A stretch of DNA of 64,000 nucleotides, taken from Mesorhizobium sp. B2-4-15. GTDB lineage: Bacteria; Pseudomonadota; Alphaproteobacteria; Rhizobiales; Rhizobiaceae. The position numbers were made by a program, and so were the translations under genes. Location: assembly GCF_006658505.1 (NCBI RefSeq), contig NZ_VFUZ01000021.1, positions 39,751 through 103,750 on the forward strand, given 5' to 3'. Under the pieces are notes generated by a model. It saw only the letters and a list, made by a program, of their open reading frames with translations. It was not told where the DNA came from and searched no databases. Below, piece by piece: positions 45,205 through 54,693 of the stretch. How positions within the stretch are numbered: the first letter of the stretch is position 1; each line of letters starts with the position of its first letter.

Positions 45205-47307
45205 ATGCTCGACAACCGCTCCGGCTCGCGCCTCGCCAATCTTTGGGACGATGCGAAGGCCAAGGGGATGGGCGAGCCTGAGCTTCTGGTCTATCGCTCG
45301 AACACGCTCGGTTCCGACAAGCGCGTCACCAACTATGGCGGCGGCAACACATCGTCCAAGATCTGGCAGAAGGACCCGCTTACCGGCGAGACTATCGAGG
45401 TGCTTTGGGTCAAGGGCTCCGGCGGCGACAGTGCCTCGATCAAGCTCGACGGCTTCGCCACCCTCTACATGGACAAGCTGCGCGCGCTCAAAGGCCTCTA
45501 TCGCGGCGTCGAGCACGAGGACGAGATGGTGGGATATCTCTCCCACTGCACCTTCAATCTCAATCCGCGCGCGGCCTCGATCGACACGCCGCTGCATGCC
45601 TATGTACACAGGCCCTTTGTCGACCATATGCATCCCGATGCCATCATCGCGATTGCCGCCGCGAAGGATTCCAGGGCGCTGACGAAGGAGATCTTCGGCG
45701 ACGCCATAGGCTGGCTGCCATGGAAGCGGCCTGGCTTCGAACTTGGCCTGTGGCTGGAGAAGTTCTGCCTCGAACATCCCGACGCCAAGGGTGTCATCCT
45801 TGAAAGCCATGGCCTGTTCACCTGGGGCGACACCCCCAAGGAATGCTACGAAACGACGATCTCGGTGATCAACCAGGCGATCGAATGGTTCGAGCGCCGC
45901 TCCGAAGGCCTCGCCATCTTCGGCGGCGAAGTGGTGAAGTCGCTGGACGCTTCGGCTCGTCGCGCCATCGCGGCGAAACTGATGCCGAAAATCCGGGGCC
46001 TGATCTCGGAGAAAAGCCACAAGCTCGGCCATTTCGACGATTCGCCCGCCGTGCTCGAATTCGTCAACTCCAGGGATTTGCGCCCGCTGGCGGCATTAGG
46101 CACCTCATGTCCGGACCATTTTCTGCGCACCAAGATCCGCCCGCTGGTCATCGAATTCGATCCGGCGAAACCGGATGTCGATGCCGTCATCGCGCGCCTC
46201 GCCGATGATGTCGCCGCCTATCGCGTCGGCTATCAGGCCTACTATGACAGCTGCAAGCATCCGGACTCGCCCGCCATCCGCGATCCTAACGCCGTGGTCT
46301 ATTTGATGCCGGGCGTCGGCATGTTCACCTTCGCCGGCGACAAGGCGACGGCGCGCATATCGGGCGAATTCTATGTCAACGCCATCAATGTCATGCGCGG
46401 CGCCTCGACGGTCTCCTCCTATGTCGGCCTGCCCGCTCAGGAAGCCTTCGACATCGAATACTGGCTGCTCGAGGATCTGAAGCTGCAGCGCATGCCGAAG
46501 CCGAAGTCGCTTGCCGGCCAGATCGCGCTGGTCACCGGCGGCGCCGGCGGCATCGGTCGCGCGACCGCCAGCCGCCTGCTGCGCGAGGGCGCCTGCGTGG
46601 TGCTGGCCGATATCGATGAGACGGCACTTGCCAGCGCGAACGAGGAACTGGCCAAGGTCCATGGCAAGGATTTCGTCCGCCCGGTGGTCATCAACGTCAC
46701 CTCGGAAGACCAGGTCGTCGCCGGCTTTGCCGAGACCGCTGTGGAATTCGGCGGCATCGACATTCTGGTGTCCAATGCGGGCCTCGCCTCCTCGGCGCCG
46801 ATCGAGGAGACGACGCTGGCCCTGTGGAACAAGAACATGGACATCTTGTCGACCGGCTATTTCCTGGTCTCGCGGGAAGCGTTCCGGCTGTTCAGGGTGC
46901 AGGAGATCGGCGGCAATGTCGTCTTCGTGGCTTCGAAGAATGGCCTGGCCGCGTCGCCCAATGCCGCCGCCTATTGCACCGCCAAGGCGGCCGAGATCCA
47001 CTTGGCGCGCTGCCTGGCGCTTGAGGGCGCGGAAGCGCAGATCAGGGTCAATGTCGTCAACCCGGACGCGGTGCTGCGCGGCTCGAAGATCTGGACCGGC
47101 GAGTGGAAGGAACAGCGCGCCGCCGCCTACAAGATGTCCACGGACGACCTGGAGGAGCATTACCGCTCGCGCTCGATGCTGAAGCGCTCGGTCTTTCCGG
47201 AAGACATTGCCGAAGCGATCTATTTCTTCGCTTCCGACATGTCGGCCAAGTCGACCGGAAACATCGTCAATGTCGACGCCGGCAACGCGCAGAGCTTTAC
47301 GCGCTAG
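45205..47307 (+). CDS. rhaD: Bifunctional rhamnulose-1-phosphate aldolase / short-chain dehydrogenase
   Basis: A 700-residue fusion. Residues about 1-420 are a class II aldolase domain that cleaves rhamnulose 1-phosphate to dihydroxyacetone phosphate and L-lactaldehyde (VTNYGGGNTSSKIW, WVKGSGGD, DTPLHAYVHRPFVDHMHPD with metal-binding histidines, ESHGLFTWGDT). Residues about 432-700 are a short-chain dehydrogenase (TGGAGGIG at 444-451, NAG, catalytic YCTAK at 590-594) that probably oxidises lactaldehyde. The fusion is characteristic of rhizobial rhamnose loci. AGGGAGG precedes ATG 45205. Confidence 0.95.
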   Translation: MLDNRSGSRLANLWDDAKAKGMGEPELLVYRSNTLGSDKRVTNYGGGNTSSKIWQKDPLTGETIEVLWVKGSGGDSASIKLDGFATLYMDKLRALKGLYRGVEHEDEMVGYLSHCTFNLNPRAASIDTPLHAYVHRPFVDHMHPDAIIAIAAAKDSRALTKEIFGDAIGWLPWKRPGFELGLWLEKFCLEHPDAKGVILESHGLFTWGDTPKECYETTISVINQAIEWFERRSEGLAIFGGEVVKSLDASARRAIAAKLMPKIRGLISEKSHKLGHFDDSPAVLEFVNSRDLRPLAALGTSCPDHFLRTKIRPLVIEFDPAKPDVDAVIARLADDVAAYRVGYQAYYDSCKHPDSPAIRDPNAVVYLMPGVGMFTFAGDKATARISGEFYVNAINVMRGASTVSSYVGLPAQEAFDIEYWLLEDLKLQRMPKPKSLAGQIALVTGGAGGIGRATASRLLREGACVVLADIDETALASANEELAKVHGKDFVRPVVINVTSEDQVVAGFAETAVEFGGIDILVSNAGLASSAPIEETTLALWNKNMDILSTGYFLVSREAFRLFRVQEIGGNVVFVASKNGLAASPNAAAYCTAKAAEIHLARCLALEGAEAQIRVNVVNPDAVLRGSKIWTGEWKEQRAAAYKMSTDDLEEHYRSRSMLKRSVFPEDIAEAIYFFASDMSAKSTGNIVNVDAGNAQSFTR

Positions 47308-47310
47308 GCG

Positions 47311-47373
47311 CCCGCCCTTCTCCCCGTCACTGTACGGGGAGAAGGTGCCCGAAGGGCGGATGAGGGGCGGCGC
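47311..47373. repeat. Dispersed palindromic repeat between rhaD and rhaI
   Basis: CCCGCCCTTCTCCCCGTCAC, then TGTACGGGGAGAAGGTGCCC, GAAGGGCGGATGAGGGGCGG and CGCC. Nearly the same sequence as the left arm at 2589. It starts 4 bp after the rhaD stop and ends 29 bp before rhaI. Confidence 0.85.
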
Positions 47374-47402
47374 CAGCCGCACGCATTCAGGGAGGAACAG
47401 CA

Positions 47403-48695
47403 GTGTCCGAAGCCATCATCTCCGCCGACATCGTCGACAAGGACAACGTCGCGCGCAAGGCCAGCCTCGAGCGCGACTATGCCTCGCTCGGCGAGCGGCT
47501 TGACCGCCGCGGCATCGCCATCGACGCCATCAGGGACAAGGTCGAGAAATTCGCGGTCGCGATCCCGTCCTGGGGCGTCGGCACCGGCGGCACGCGCTTC
47601 GCCCGCTTTCCCAGCGCCGGCGAGCCGCGCGATATCTTCGACAAGCTCGAGGATTGCGCCGTCATCAGCCAGCTGACGCAGGCCACGCCGACCGTGTCCC
47701 TGCACATTCCGTGGGACAAGGCCGATCCGAACCGGTTGAAGCAGGCGGCCTCGCGCTTCGGTCTTGGCTTCGACGCCATGAATTCCAACACCTTTTCCGA
47801 CGCCAAGGACCAGACGCTGTCCTACAAATTCGGCTCGCTGTCGCATGCCGATGCCGGCACGCGCCGGCAAGCGGTCGAGCACAATCTCGAATGCATCGAG
47901 ATCGGCAAGACGCTTGGCTCCAAGGCGCTCACGGTGTGGATCGGCGACGGCTCGAACTTCCCCGGCCAGGTCAATTTCGCCAAGGCGTTCGAGCGCTATC
48001 TCGACGCCATGAGGCAAGTCTATGCCGGGCTGCCCGCCGACTGGAAGCTGTTCACCGAACACAAGATGTACGAGCCGGCTTTCTATTCCACGGTCGTGCA
48101 GGACTGGGGCACCAACTACATCATCGCGAAGGAACTCGGCGACAAGGCGTTCTGCCTCGTTGACCTTGGCCACCATGCGCCCAACGTCAACATCGAGATG
48201 ATCGTGTCGCGGCTGATCCAGTTCAAAAAACTCGGTGGCTTCCACTTCAACGATTCCAAATATGGGGACGACGATCTCGATGCCGGCTCGATCGATCCCT
48301 ACCGGCTGTTCCTGGTCTTCAACGAACTGGTCGATGCCGAACTGTCAGGCGCCGAGGGTTTTGACCCCGCCCATATGCTCGACCAAAGCCACAACGTCAC
48401 CGATCCGATCGAAAGCCTGATGCTGTCCGCGGTCGAGGTGCAGCGCGCTTATGCGCAGGCGCTGCTTGTCGACCGCAAGGGGCTGGAAGGGTTTCAGGAC
48501 AGTAACGACGCGCTGATGGCGACACAGACGCTGAAGGCGGCCTACCGCACCGATGTCGAGCCGATCCTGGCGATGGCGCGGCTGAAGACTGGCGGCGCCA
48601 TCGATCCCGTCGCCGCTTACCGGGCCGCGGGCTACCGCGCCAAGGTCGCGGCCGAACGTCCGGCAGTCGCCGGCGGTTCGGGCGGGATTGTGTAG
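47403..48695 (+). CDS. rhaI: L-rhamnose isomerase RhaI
   Basis: A 430-residue TIM-barrel sugar isomerase converting L-rhamnose to L-rhamnulose, of the rhizobial/Pseudomonas-type RhaI rather than the enterobacterial RhaA. Conserved stretches are FAVAIPSWGVGTGGTRFARF, HIPWDKAD, GFDAMNSNTFSD, TVWIGDGSNFPGQ, LFTEHKMYEPAFYSTVVQDW and LVDLGHHAPNVNIE, followed by FHFNDSKYGDDDLDAG with metal-binding residues. The start is GTG 47403 with GGGAGGAA upstream. A repeat separates it from rhaD. Confidence 0.94.
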   Translation: MSEAIISADIVDKDNVARKASLERDYASLGERLDRRGIAIDAIRDKVEKFAVAIPSWGVGTGGTRFARFPSAGEPRDIFDKLEDCAVISQLTQATPTVSLHIPWDKADPNRLKQAASRFGLGFDAMNSNTFSDAKDQTLSYKFGSLSHADAGTRRQAVEHNLECIEIGKTLGSKALTVWIGDGSNFPGQVNFAKAFERYLDAMRQVYAGLPADWKLFTEHKMYEPAFYSTVVQDWGTNYIIAKELGDKAFCLVDLGHHAPNVNIEMIVSRLIQFKKLGGFHFNDSKYGDDDLDAGSIDPYRLFLVFNELVDAELSGAEGFDPAHMLDQSHNVTDPIESLMLSAVEVQRAYAQALLVDRKGLEGFQDSNDALMATQTLKAAYRTDVEPILAMARLKTGGAIDPVAAYRAAGYRAKVAAERPAVAGGSGGIV

Positions 48696-48740
48696 TCAAC
48701 TTTTTTTCTCGATCCAACGGGCGACGGCAGCGCTTGAACA

Positions 48741-48896
48741 TCCCCTCTGTCCTGCCGGACATCTCCCCCGCAAGGGGGGAGATCAGCAGCTTCGCCGAAG
48801 GCGCTGTTCCTGCAAGGGCGGTGATTGGCGAAAGCGACGGCGACATCCAATCTTCCCCCTTGCGGGGAGATTGGCCGGCAGGCCAAAGGGGGGTGT
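48741..48896. repeat. Dispersed palindromic repeat, inverted pair, before ggt
   Basis: The left arm (about 48741-48784) has TCCCCTCTGTCCTGCCGGAC, then ATCTCCCCCGCAAGGGGGGA. The right arm (about 48849-48896) has AATCTTCCCCCTTGCGGGGA, then GATTGGCCGGCAGGCCAAAG. Same class as the pair at 7093. The gap between rhaI and ggt (284 bp) holds nothing else recognisable. Confidence 0.85.
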
Positions 48897-48979
48897 GAAG
48901 GATCGCCAACCGTCACAATTGGCTGGACTCACCAATCCCAACGGTCTTTCCTAAGCATCCTCACGCCCGGAGACCCGCC

Positions 48980-50719
48980 ATGCATCTCACCCGCCGGACC
49001 CTGATCGCCGCCAGTCTTTCCATCTCTTTCGCCTTCACCCCGTTCACAACCGTCTTTGCCGCCTCGCCGGTACCCGTCAAGGGCGAGAACGGCATGGTTG
49101 TCACCGCGCAGCATCTCGCCACGGAGGCCGGCATCGACGTGTTGAAGAAGGGTGGCAACGCCGTCGATGCGGCGGTTGCCGTGGGCTATGCGCTAGCCGT
49201 CGTCTACCCCAATGCCGGCAACATCGGTGGCGGCGGCTTCATGACCATACGCTTCAAGGACGGCAAATCGACCTTCCTCGATTTCCGGGAACGCGCGCCA
49301 CTTGCCGCGACCAAGACCATGTATCTCGACAAGGACGGCAACCCGGTGAAGGGCGCCAGCCTCGACGGCTATCTGGCGGTCGGCGTGCCGGGGTCGGTGG
49401 CCGGTTTCGAGATGGCCCGCCAGAAATATGGCACCTTGTCCAGGCAAGATCTGATGGCGCCGGCGATCAACTATGCCAAGGACGGTTTCATCCTCAATCA
49501 GGGCGATGCCGCCTCGTTCGCCGGTAGCGCTGAAAGGTTGGCGAAGGACCCGGCGGCGGCCGCCATCTTCCTCAAGCCAGACGGCAAGCCCTATGGCATC
49601 GGCGAGAAGCTGGTCCAGCCCGACCTTGCCGCCTCGCTCTCGGCCATTTCCGACAAAGGCCCCGACGCCTTCTACAAGGGCGCCATCGCCGACGCCATCG
49701 TCAAGGCGAGCGGCGCCAAGGGTGGTATCCTGGCCAAGCCGGATTTCGAACAATATGCGGTCCGCGAACTCAATCCGGTGACCTGCAATTATCGCGGCTA
49801 CGAGATCACGTCTTCGCCGCCGCCGAGCTCGGGTGGTATCATCATCTGCGAAATCCTCAACGTGCTCGAGGGCTATCCGCTGTCATATCTCGGCCCCGCT
49901 TCGGCGGAGACGGTGCATGTCATGGTCGAGGCCATGCGCCATGCCTATGTCGACCGCAACTCGGCACTCGGCGACCCCGACTTTGTCGACAATCCGGTCT
50001 CCAAACTGCTGGACAAAGCCTACGCCAAGAACATCCGCGACAAGATCGACCCGTTCCGGGCCGGTGTTTCGAAGGATCTGATGCCGAAGGGCTTTGGCGA
50101 GTCCAAGGAAACCACGCACTATTCGATCATCGACAAGGACGGCAACGCGGTCGCGGTCACCTACACGCTGAACGGTTCCTTCGGCGCCGGCGTCGTCGCC
50201 GACGGCACCGGCATTCTGCTCAACAACGAAATGGATGATTTCACCCAGAAGCCCGGCGTGCCCAATCTTTACGGCCTGGTTCAGGGCGAGGCCAACGCCA
50301 TCCAGCCGAAGAAGACGCCGCTATCGTCGATGAGCCCAACCATCGTCGCCAAGGACGGCAAGCCGTTCATGGTCATCGGCAGTCCGGGCGGCTCGCGCAT
50401 CATCACCATCACGCTGGAGGCGATCGTCAACGTGGTCGATCATGGGATGAACATCCAGGAGGCGATCGACGCGCCGCGCATCCACCACCAGTGGCTGCCC
50501 GACACGGTCTATGTCGAGCCGTTCGGGCTTTCGCCCGACACCGAGCGGCTGCTCGCCGGCATGGGCTACCACCTTGATCTCGGCGGCCAGACATGGGGAC
50601 AGGCGGCCGGCATCCTTGTCGGGGGCAAGAGCCTGGCGGAAATCGAGAAGGGCGGCGGCGCCCGCTACAATGGCGCCATCGACAGCCGCGCCGCATCGGG
50701 CGAGGCGCTTGGATATTGA
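48980..50719 (+). CDS. ggt: Gamma-glutamyltransferase
   Basis: Periplasmic Ntn-hydrolase of 579 residues that cleaves or transfers the gamma-glutamyl group of glutathione and related peptides. The N-terminal sequence MHLTRRTLIAASLSISFAF is a signal peptide, possibly twin-arginine. The large subunit contains GGNAVDAAVAVGYALAVVYP and NIGGGGFM. Autoprocessing occurs before the catalytic Thr378 in SKETTHYSIIDKDGNAVAVT. The small subunit has LNNEMDDF, PLSSMSPTIV and GSPGGSRIITIT, which bind the substrate and oxyanion. Single gene after the rhamnose locus. Confidence 0.95.
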   Translation: MHLTRRTLIAASLSISFAFTPFTTVFAASPVPVKGENGMVVTAQHLATEAGIDVLKKGGNAVDAAVAVGYALAVVYPNAGNIGGGGFMTIRFKDGKSTFLDFRERAPLAATKTMYLDKDGNPVKGASLDGYLAVGVPGSVAGFEMARQKYGTLSRQDLMAPAINYAKDGFILNQGDAASFAGSAERLAKDPAAAAIFLKPDGKPYGIGEKLVQPDLAASLSAISDKGPDAFYKGAIADAIVKASGAKGGILAKPDFEQYAVRELNPVTCNYRGYEITSSPPPSSGGIIICEILNVLEGYPLSYLGPASAETVHVMVEAMRHAYVDRNSALGDPDFVDNPVSKLLDKAYAKNIRDKIDPFRAGVSKDLMPKGFGESKETTHYSIIDKDGNAVAVTYTLNGSFGAGVVADGTGILLNNEMDDFTQKPGVPNLYGLVQGEANAIQPKKTPLSSMSPTIVAKDGKPFMVIGSPGGSRIITITLEAIVNVVDHGMNIQEAIDAPRIHHQWLPDTVYVEPFGLSPDTERLLAGMGYHLDLGGQTWGQAAGILVGGKSLAEIEKGGGARYNGAIDSRAASGEALGY

Positions 50720-50785
50720 TACCCAATGGCTCTCGATCGAGAGCCTGCGAGTCAACCGTCTTGGTTCAGCGACCGGCAGGGACGT

Positions 50786-51121
50786 TCAAGTCACCAGCGT
50801 GATGGTCGATGCAATCAGCATCAGGGCAGCGATGCCGACGAACAGCGCGTAGATGCGAGGCCGGTCGAGCAGTAGCGCGTTTCCGGAAATCCAGGCTGAG
50901 GTGGCGCCGCCAAGCGCGAACAGGAAACCGTTGCGATGGCCGAAGGTCATCGACGCGGCCATCAGCCCGCCAATGATCAGGGCGCCGAACACGATGATCA
51001 CGGCGACCGCGTATCTCTCGAAATCGTTGCCTCCGCTCATGGCTGGGCCGATTGTATTCAGATTTGGCAGGTCGTCCGGATCGAAAGACCCGTATTCCTC
51101 TTGCCTCATGGATTCTGGCAT
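50786..51121 (-). CDS. Small membrane protein of unknown function
   Basis: A 111-residue protein with an acidic N-terminus (EEYGSFDPDDLPNLNTIG) and three hydrophobic helices: YAVAVIIVFGALIIGGLMAA, FLFALGGATSAWISGNALLL and IYALFVGIAALMLIASTITL. Function unknown. ATG 51121 has GGAGAA upstream; ATG 51109 and ATG 51040 are alternatives, the last giving only the membrane part. It is convergent with ggt. Confidence 0.6.
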   Translation of the reverse strand: MPESMRQEEYGSFDPDDLPNLNTIGPAMSGGNDFERYAVAVIIVFGALIIGGLMAASMTFGHRNGFLFALGGATSAWISGNALLLDRPRIYALFVGIAALMLIASTITLVT

Positions 51122-51454
51122 CACTGGTTCTCCGCTGACCGGCAACAAACCATCAACACTTGCCGAGTGCAACCCGATCGCGCGTCCCTCTCCGCGTTGA
51201 CTGTCGTCTTCAACACGTTCCGGCCGCTCTTGTCACCGATTTTTCCGGGTGCCTGGCTAGAATGCAACAGGCGTCTGCGCCCCGGATGGCACGCCGTCGT
51301 CCAGTCCTTATGGGCCGTGTCCGCGGAGAAAAGATGGTGCCGCTGATGAATTCAGCACCCGCGGCCTTTTCGCGGCTGCGGGTGGGAGTCGCAGCGCTGC
51401 CGGCCTATGCCGGCCCGAGTGCTGATTTGCCGGGGATGTGGCGTGGCGCGATCT
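51122..51454. other. Intergenic, no feature recognised
   Basis: Open frames here are short and lack family-like sequence. It separates two minus-strand genes and probably holds the promoter of the small membrane-protein gene. Confidence 0.4.
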
Positions 51455-51889
51455 CTACCTGGCGGGTTGCAACTCGAACAATCTGGCCCCGTTCTCCTGG
51501 CCTTGCTCGACATAGCCGATGATCTTGAACCAGCGCCCGACATCAGGCCCCTGCAGCCAGCTGCGCGAATGGACGGGCAGGTTGCCGGCGAGCGCCTGGA
51601 TATGCCTGATATGCCGTTTGCAGAAGCGAACGGTGGAGCCACGGAAGAAATCCTCCCGCGCGGCGAACAGCGTATCGGCGGCGTCGCTGTTTTCATGCCA
51701 GGCGATGATCGCCACGGCCTTCTCACCCTCGACAAGCGCGTGCGCCCGGCCTTCCTTCAAATTCATCATCAGATTGTCGTAGGCGATCTTGATATCCTTG
51801 CCGGCCGCCGCGTATTCGTCCGACATCCGCTTGGATAGGCCATGAAAGACATCCTCGAGATCCCCGAGCGTCGCTGCACGTGCTCTCAT
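51455..51889 (-). CDS. Hypothetical protein, possibly GNAT-like
   Basis: A 144-residue protein. The start (MRARAATLGDLEDVFHGLSK) resembles the opening helix of N-acetyltransferases. ALVEGEKAVAIIAWHENS could be the central strands, and KRHIRHIQALAGNLPVHSRS with VGRWFKIIGYVEQ the C-terminal part, as in small phage-type GNAT proteins. The R/Q-x-x-G-x-G/A loop that binds acetyl-CoA is not clear, so the assignment is tentative. An unusually perfect ribosome-binding site, AGGAGGTGA, precedes ATG 51889, supporting a real gene. Confidence 0.6.
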   Translation of the reverse strand: MRARAATLGDLEDVFHGLSKRMSDEYAAAGKDIKIAYDNLMMNLKEGRAHALVEGEKAVAIIAWHENSDAADTLFAAREDFFRGSTVRFCKRHIRHIQALAGNLPVHSRSWLQGPDVGRWFKIIGYVEQGQENGARLFELQPAR

Positions 51890-52216
51890 TTCACCTCCTG
51901 CAGCCCCGGCAGGGAGTTTGCCCTAGGGTTGGGGGATCACCAAGCAAATTGAATCCGCTGAGGGCCTGATGAGAGCAAAGTCGTTTTCAACGAGCCAGGC
52001 CGAGGTGGCGCAGCCAAGCACATCGGTCAAAATGGACTGGGCCCGTTCGTGGTGTATGAAAAATGGTCGTTTGCCGACAACGTCGCGGGTAAATCGACGC
52101 TGGACAAATGCGCTCATGATCTGTGCTTCTACCGTCGCTTTGAAGCTGCCGCGCGCCGAGGTGCGAGCTGGAGAGGGGAGCTCCGACTGGGGTACGTGGC
52201 CTCAAAGAGCACGGCA
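51890..52216. other. Intergenic, no confident gene
   Basis: 327 bp with only weak open frames. A minus-strand frame at 51923-52117 contains LGCATSAWLVENDFALIRP, faintly like LGGATSAWISGNALLLDRP of the small membrane protein at 50786-51121. It could be a decayed duplicate, but the match is too short to call. Confidence 0.35.
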
Positions 52217-53308
52217 TCAACGCTGTGGATGTTCTCCGATGTGTCTGCGCCAATCCTCGATGAATGTACTTCGCTGGATTTCGTCCTGTGCGGCAAGAAG
52301 CGCCGGGCCGATGCGGATGGGGCGGCCGATCCCCGAGTCCATCAATGCCTCGGGTCCGTCGACACCGACGGGCAGGGGGGCGTTCTCGGCAAAGAAGAAT
52401 GAAGCGTCCTTCGCGACCTGCCGGCCGCGAGCCGACAGGAGATAGTTGAGGAAACGCTTCCCGAGATCTGGATGGGCCGCAGCTGCGGGAATCAAGGCAC
52501 CCCGCGACAGGATGAGCGCGTAGTCCCGGGGCAGCACGATGCGCAGATCTGGATTGGCGAGCGCCGCCGCATAGGCGTAGGAGCCGAGCACGTTGTAGGC
52601 GATGCTGATCCGCCCCGCTGCAAGCTCGCCAAGCACTTCATTGTTGCAGCAGCGCACGATGGTTTCCACGCGGCTCAGAGCTTCGAGCAGTCGCCCGTTT
52701 GCTGTAGGCGCCTGGCGGGAATCGTAGAATGCCAAAAGGTAGCCGATGCCAGAAGCCTGAATATCGTAGGTTCCTATGCGTGCGCGGTAGGCGTCGGGCT
52801 TGCGGCGCAGGAGTTCCAGGAGCGCGTCGTGACTTCTCGGCACATCCTCGGACGGAACCCAGCGCCGGTCGTAAACGAACACGACGGGTTCGAATGTGAA
52901 ACCGAAAATCTCGTCCCGCCAATTCGCCCAGTCTGGCACACTCCGTGTTTCCGGCGAGTCGTGCCGTTGAGCGCAGCCATCGTTGGCGAGCCGAACCAGC
53001 TGGTCGACCGACGAGGAGAGGAGGATGTCCGCCTCGGAGGTCCCCGCTCGGCATGCGTCCCGTGCCTCGCGGAAAAGATCGTTGGTGACGTAGTCTACGT
53101 AGTCGATCCGGATGTTAGGGTTGCGTGCCTGGAAATCGCGCAGCAGCGGTCGCATGGCCTCAAGATCCGTCGCCGCGTGGATGACCAGGTGGCCCGTCTC
53201 CTTCGCTGTCGCGGGAAAAGTCTCACTTTCACCTTCCAGGGCGCCGGCAAGGGTGGGGACCAGCCAGGCGAGCCCGGCGAGCGCGAGGGTGCGAATGCGC
53301 GCTGTCAT
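52217..53308 (-). CDS. Periplasmic binding protein coupled to TctE
   Basis: A 363-residue extracellular solute-binding protein of the iron/phosphoglycerate (FbpA/PgtC-like) type. The signal peptide is about 1-24 (ending TLAGAL). LVIHAATDLEAMRPLLRDFQ, IDYVDYVTNDLFREARDACR, ADILLSSSVDQLVRL and GRISIAYNVLGSYAYA give the two-lobed binding-protein pattern, and a C-terminal KRFLNYLLSARGRQ follows. No permease or ATPase genes accompany it. ATG 53308 overlaps the tctE stop by 4 bp (ATGA). This suggests a sensory role, delivering a ligand signal to the TctE kinase, rather than transport (inference). Confidence 0.75.
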   Translation of the reverse strand: MTARIRTLALAGLAWLVPTLAGALEGESETFPATAKETGHLVIHAATDLEAMRPLLRDFQARNPNIRIDYVDYVTNDLFREARDACRAGTSEADILLSSSVDQLVRLANDGCAQRHDSPETRSVPDWANWRDEIFGFTFEPVVFVYDRRWVPSEDVPRSHDALLELLRRKPDAYRARIGTYDIQASGIGYLLAFYDSRQAPTANGRLLEALSRVETIVRCCNNEVLGELAAGRISIAYNVLGSYAYAAALANPDLRIVLPRDYALILSRGALIPAAAAHPDLGKRFLNYLLSARGRQVAKDASFFFAENAPLPVGVDGPEALMDSGIGRPIRIGPALLAAQDEIQRSTFIEDWRRHIGEHPQR

Positions 53309-54693
53309 GGCTGCCCTCCCACTAGCGGCAACTCCAGATAGACACAAAACGGCTCGTTTTCAGATCGCTTGCGGAAACCGAGCTGGCCACGCAGGACCGT
53401 CGCGACTTCCGACGCGATGGCGAAACCGAGCCCTGAGGACCCGCGCGCATCGGGGCTTCGTGAATAGAAGCGGCTGATGACATTTGGCCAATCGTTCTCC
53501 TTGATCCCTGGTCCATCGTCGATCACCTCGATTCGACCAAAATTTTCTCGCTGACGCACACGCACCTCCAGTCTGGCGATCGCGCCATGACGCAGTGCAT
53601 TATCGATGACGTTGACGACCGCCTCGCGAAGGCTGAGCACGTCGCCCATCGCCATGAGGTCTTCATCCGCAGCCTCGAAGGAGACGATCATGTCGGGATC
53701 CACCGTGATCGGGACGGCGTTACGAAATGCCATGCGTGCGACATCGTTCAGCGAGACGGGCACGAGCTGGACTGAGTCGAAGCGGTGGATGACCATTGCA
53801 TGGTTGAGAAGCTGATTAGTGAAGCCGGCTAGTTCGAGAGTGCGGCTTTGAACGCGCTTCAGGTGACGGCGATCTTCCGGCGCAAGCCTCTGCTCGTCTA
53901 TCAGGCTCACCTGGGCGGAAAGCGCCGTCAGCGGCGTGCGGATCTGGTGGGCGCTGTCGGCGATGTAGCGCTGCAGCAGTTTAATGCGCTCATCAAGGCG
54001 GATGATGAAGTAATTGATGGACGTCACGAAGGGAGACAGTTCATTGGGCACCGCGACAGTGAGGGGTGTAAGATCCTGCGGGTCGCGCTGCCGGAGCGCG
54101 GCGGCGAGGTCATCGACTGGTCGCAGCGAGTAACGCACCGCCAGCGCTGTACCGGCGACGGCAAGGAGGCTCATCAGCGCGACCAGCATCGTCGCCCGGA
54201 CCGTCAGTTCCGAGGCGAGCGCATGGCGGGCCTCGACGGTCTGTGCCACGACGACATAGGCCCAGCCCGGCCCTTCGGGCATGCTCATGGCGTGCGACAC
54301 GGTTACGGTGCGCACCGGGGCGCCCAGATAGGCGTCATCGCCGAAGATGGGGGCGGCGCGGCTCGCGGAAAGGTCCGCCTTGGCGGCCAGATCGGCATAG
54401 CCGGTAAGGGTCGCGCCCGAAGGGTCGATGACCCTGTAGAAGATGCGGTCGTCATTGGCGAGCCCGAGAAGTTCGAACGCCGAGGGCGGAAGGACGAACC
54501 GGAGATTTCCGTCGGCAACGCTGAGGCTTTCGCTCATCTGGAAGGCCGCGCCGAGGAGTAGCCGGTCATAGGCATCATCCGCGGCGGCGCGCGCGTAAAT
54601 CCAGGCGGCGGTGATGAGCGTTCCCGCACCCAACGCCAGAACGACGCCGACGCGCCGCATCAGGCGGGAGAACAACGAACTCCTATGCGGCAT
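53305..54693 (-). CDS. tctE: Sensor histidine kinase TctE
   Basis: A 462-residue inner-membrane kinase with TM segments at about 13-33 and 167-188. The periplasmic sensor between them (FYRVIDPSGATLTGYADLAA, then GWAYVVVAQTVEARHALASE) has the TctE/2CSK_N layout. A HAMP region precedes the phospho-acceptor DSAHQIRTPLTALSAQ with His249. The ATPase has NVIDNALRHGA, DDGPGIKENDW and GSSGLGFAIASEVA. It overlaps tctD by 11 bp and the binding-protein gene by 4 bp. It should control the divergent tctCBA genes in response to a carboxylate. Confidence 0.88.
   Translation of the reverse strand: MPHRSSLFSRLMRRVGVVLALGAGTLITAAWIYARAAADDAYDRLLLGAAFQMSESLSVADGNLRFVLPPSAFELLGLANDDRIFYRVIDPSGATLTGYADLAAKADLSASRAAPIFGDDAYLGAPVRTVTVSHAMSMPEGPGWAYVVVAQTVEARHALASELTVRATMLVALMSLLAVAGTALAVRYSLRPVDDLAAALRQRDPQDLTPLTVAVPNELSPFVTSINYFIIRLDERIKLLQRYIADSAHQIRTPLTALSAQVSLIDEQRLAPEDRRHLKRVQSRTLELAGFTNQLLNHAMVIHRFDSVQLVPVSLNDVARMAFRNAVPITVDPDMIVSFEAADEDLMAMGDVLSLREAVVNVIDNALRHGAIARLEVRVRQRENFGRIEVIDDGPGIKENDWPNVISRFYSRSPDARGSSGLGFAIASEVATVLRGQLGFRKRSENEPFCVYLELPLVGGQP

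Noticed and set aside
51923..52117. Decayed duplicate of the small membrane protein at 50786-51121
   Set aside because: Similarity is limited to about 19 residues with roughly half identical; chance cannot be excluded.
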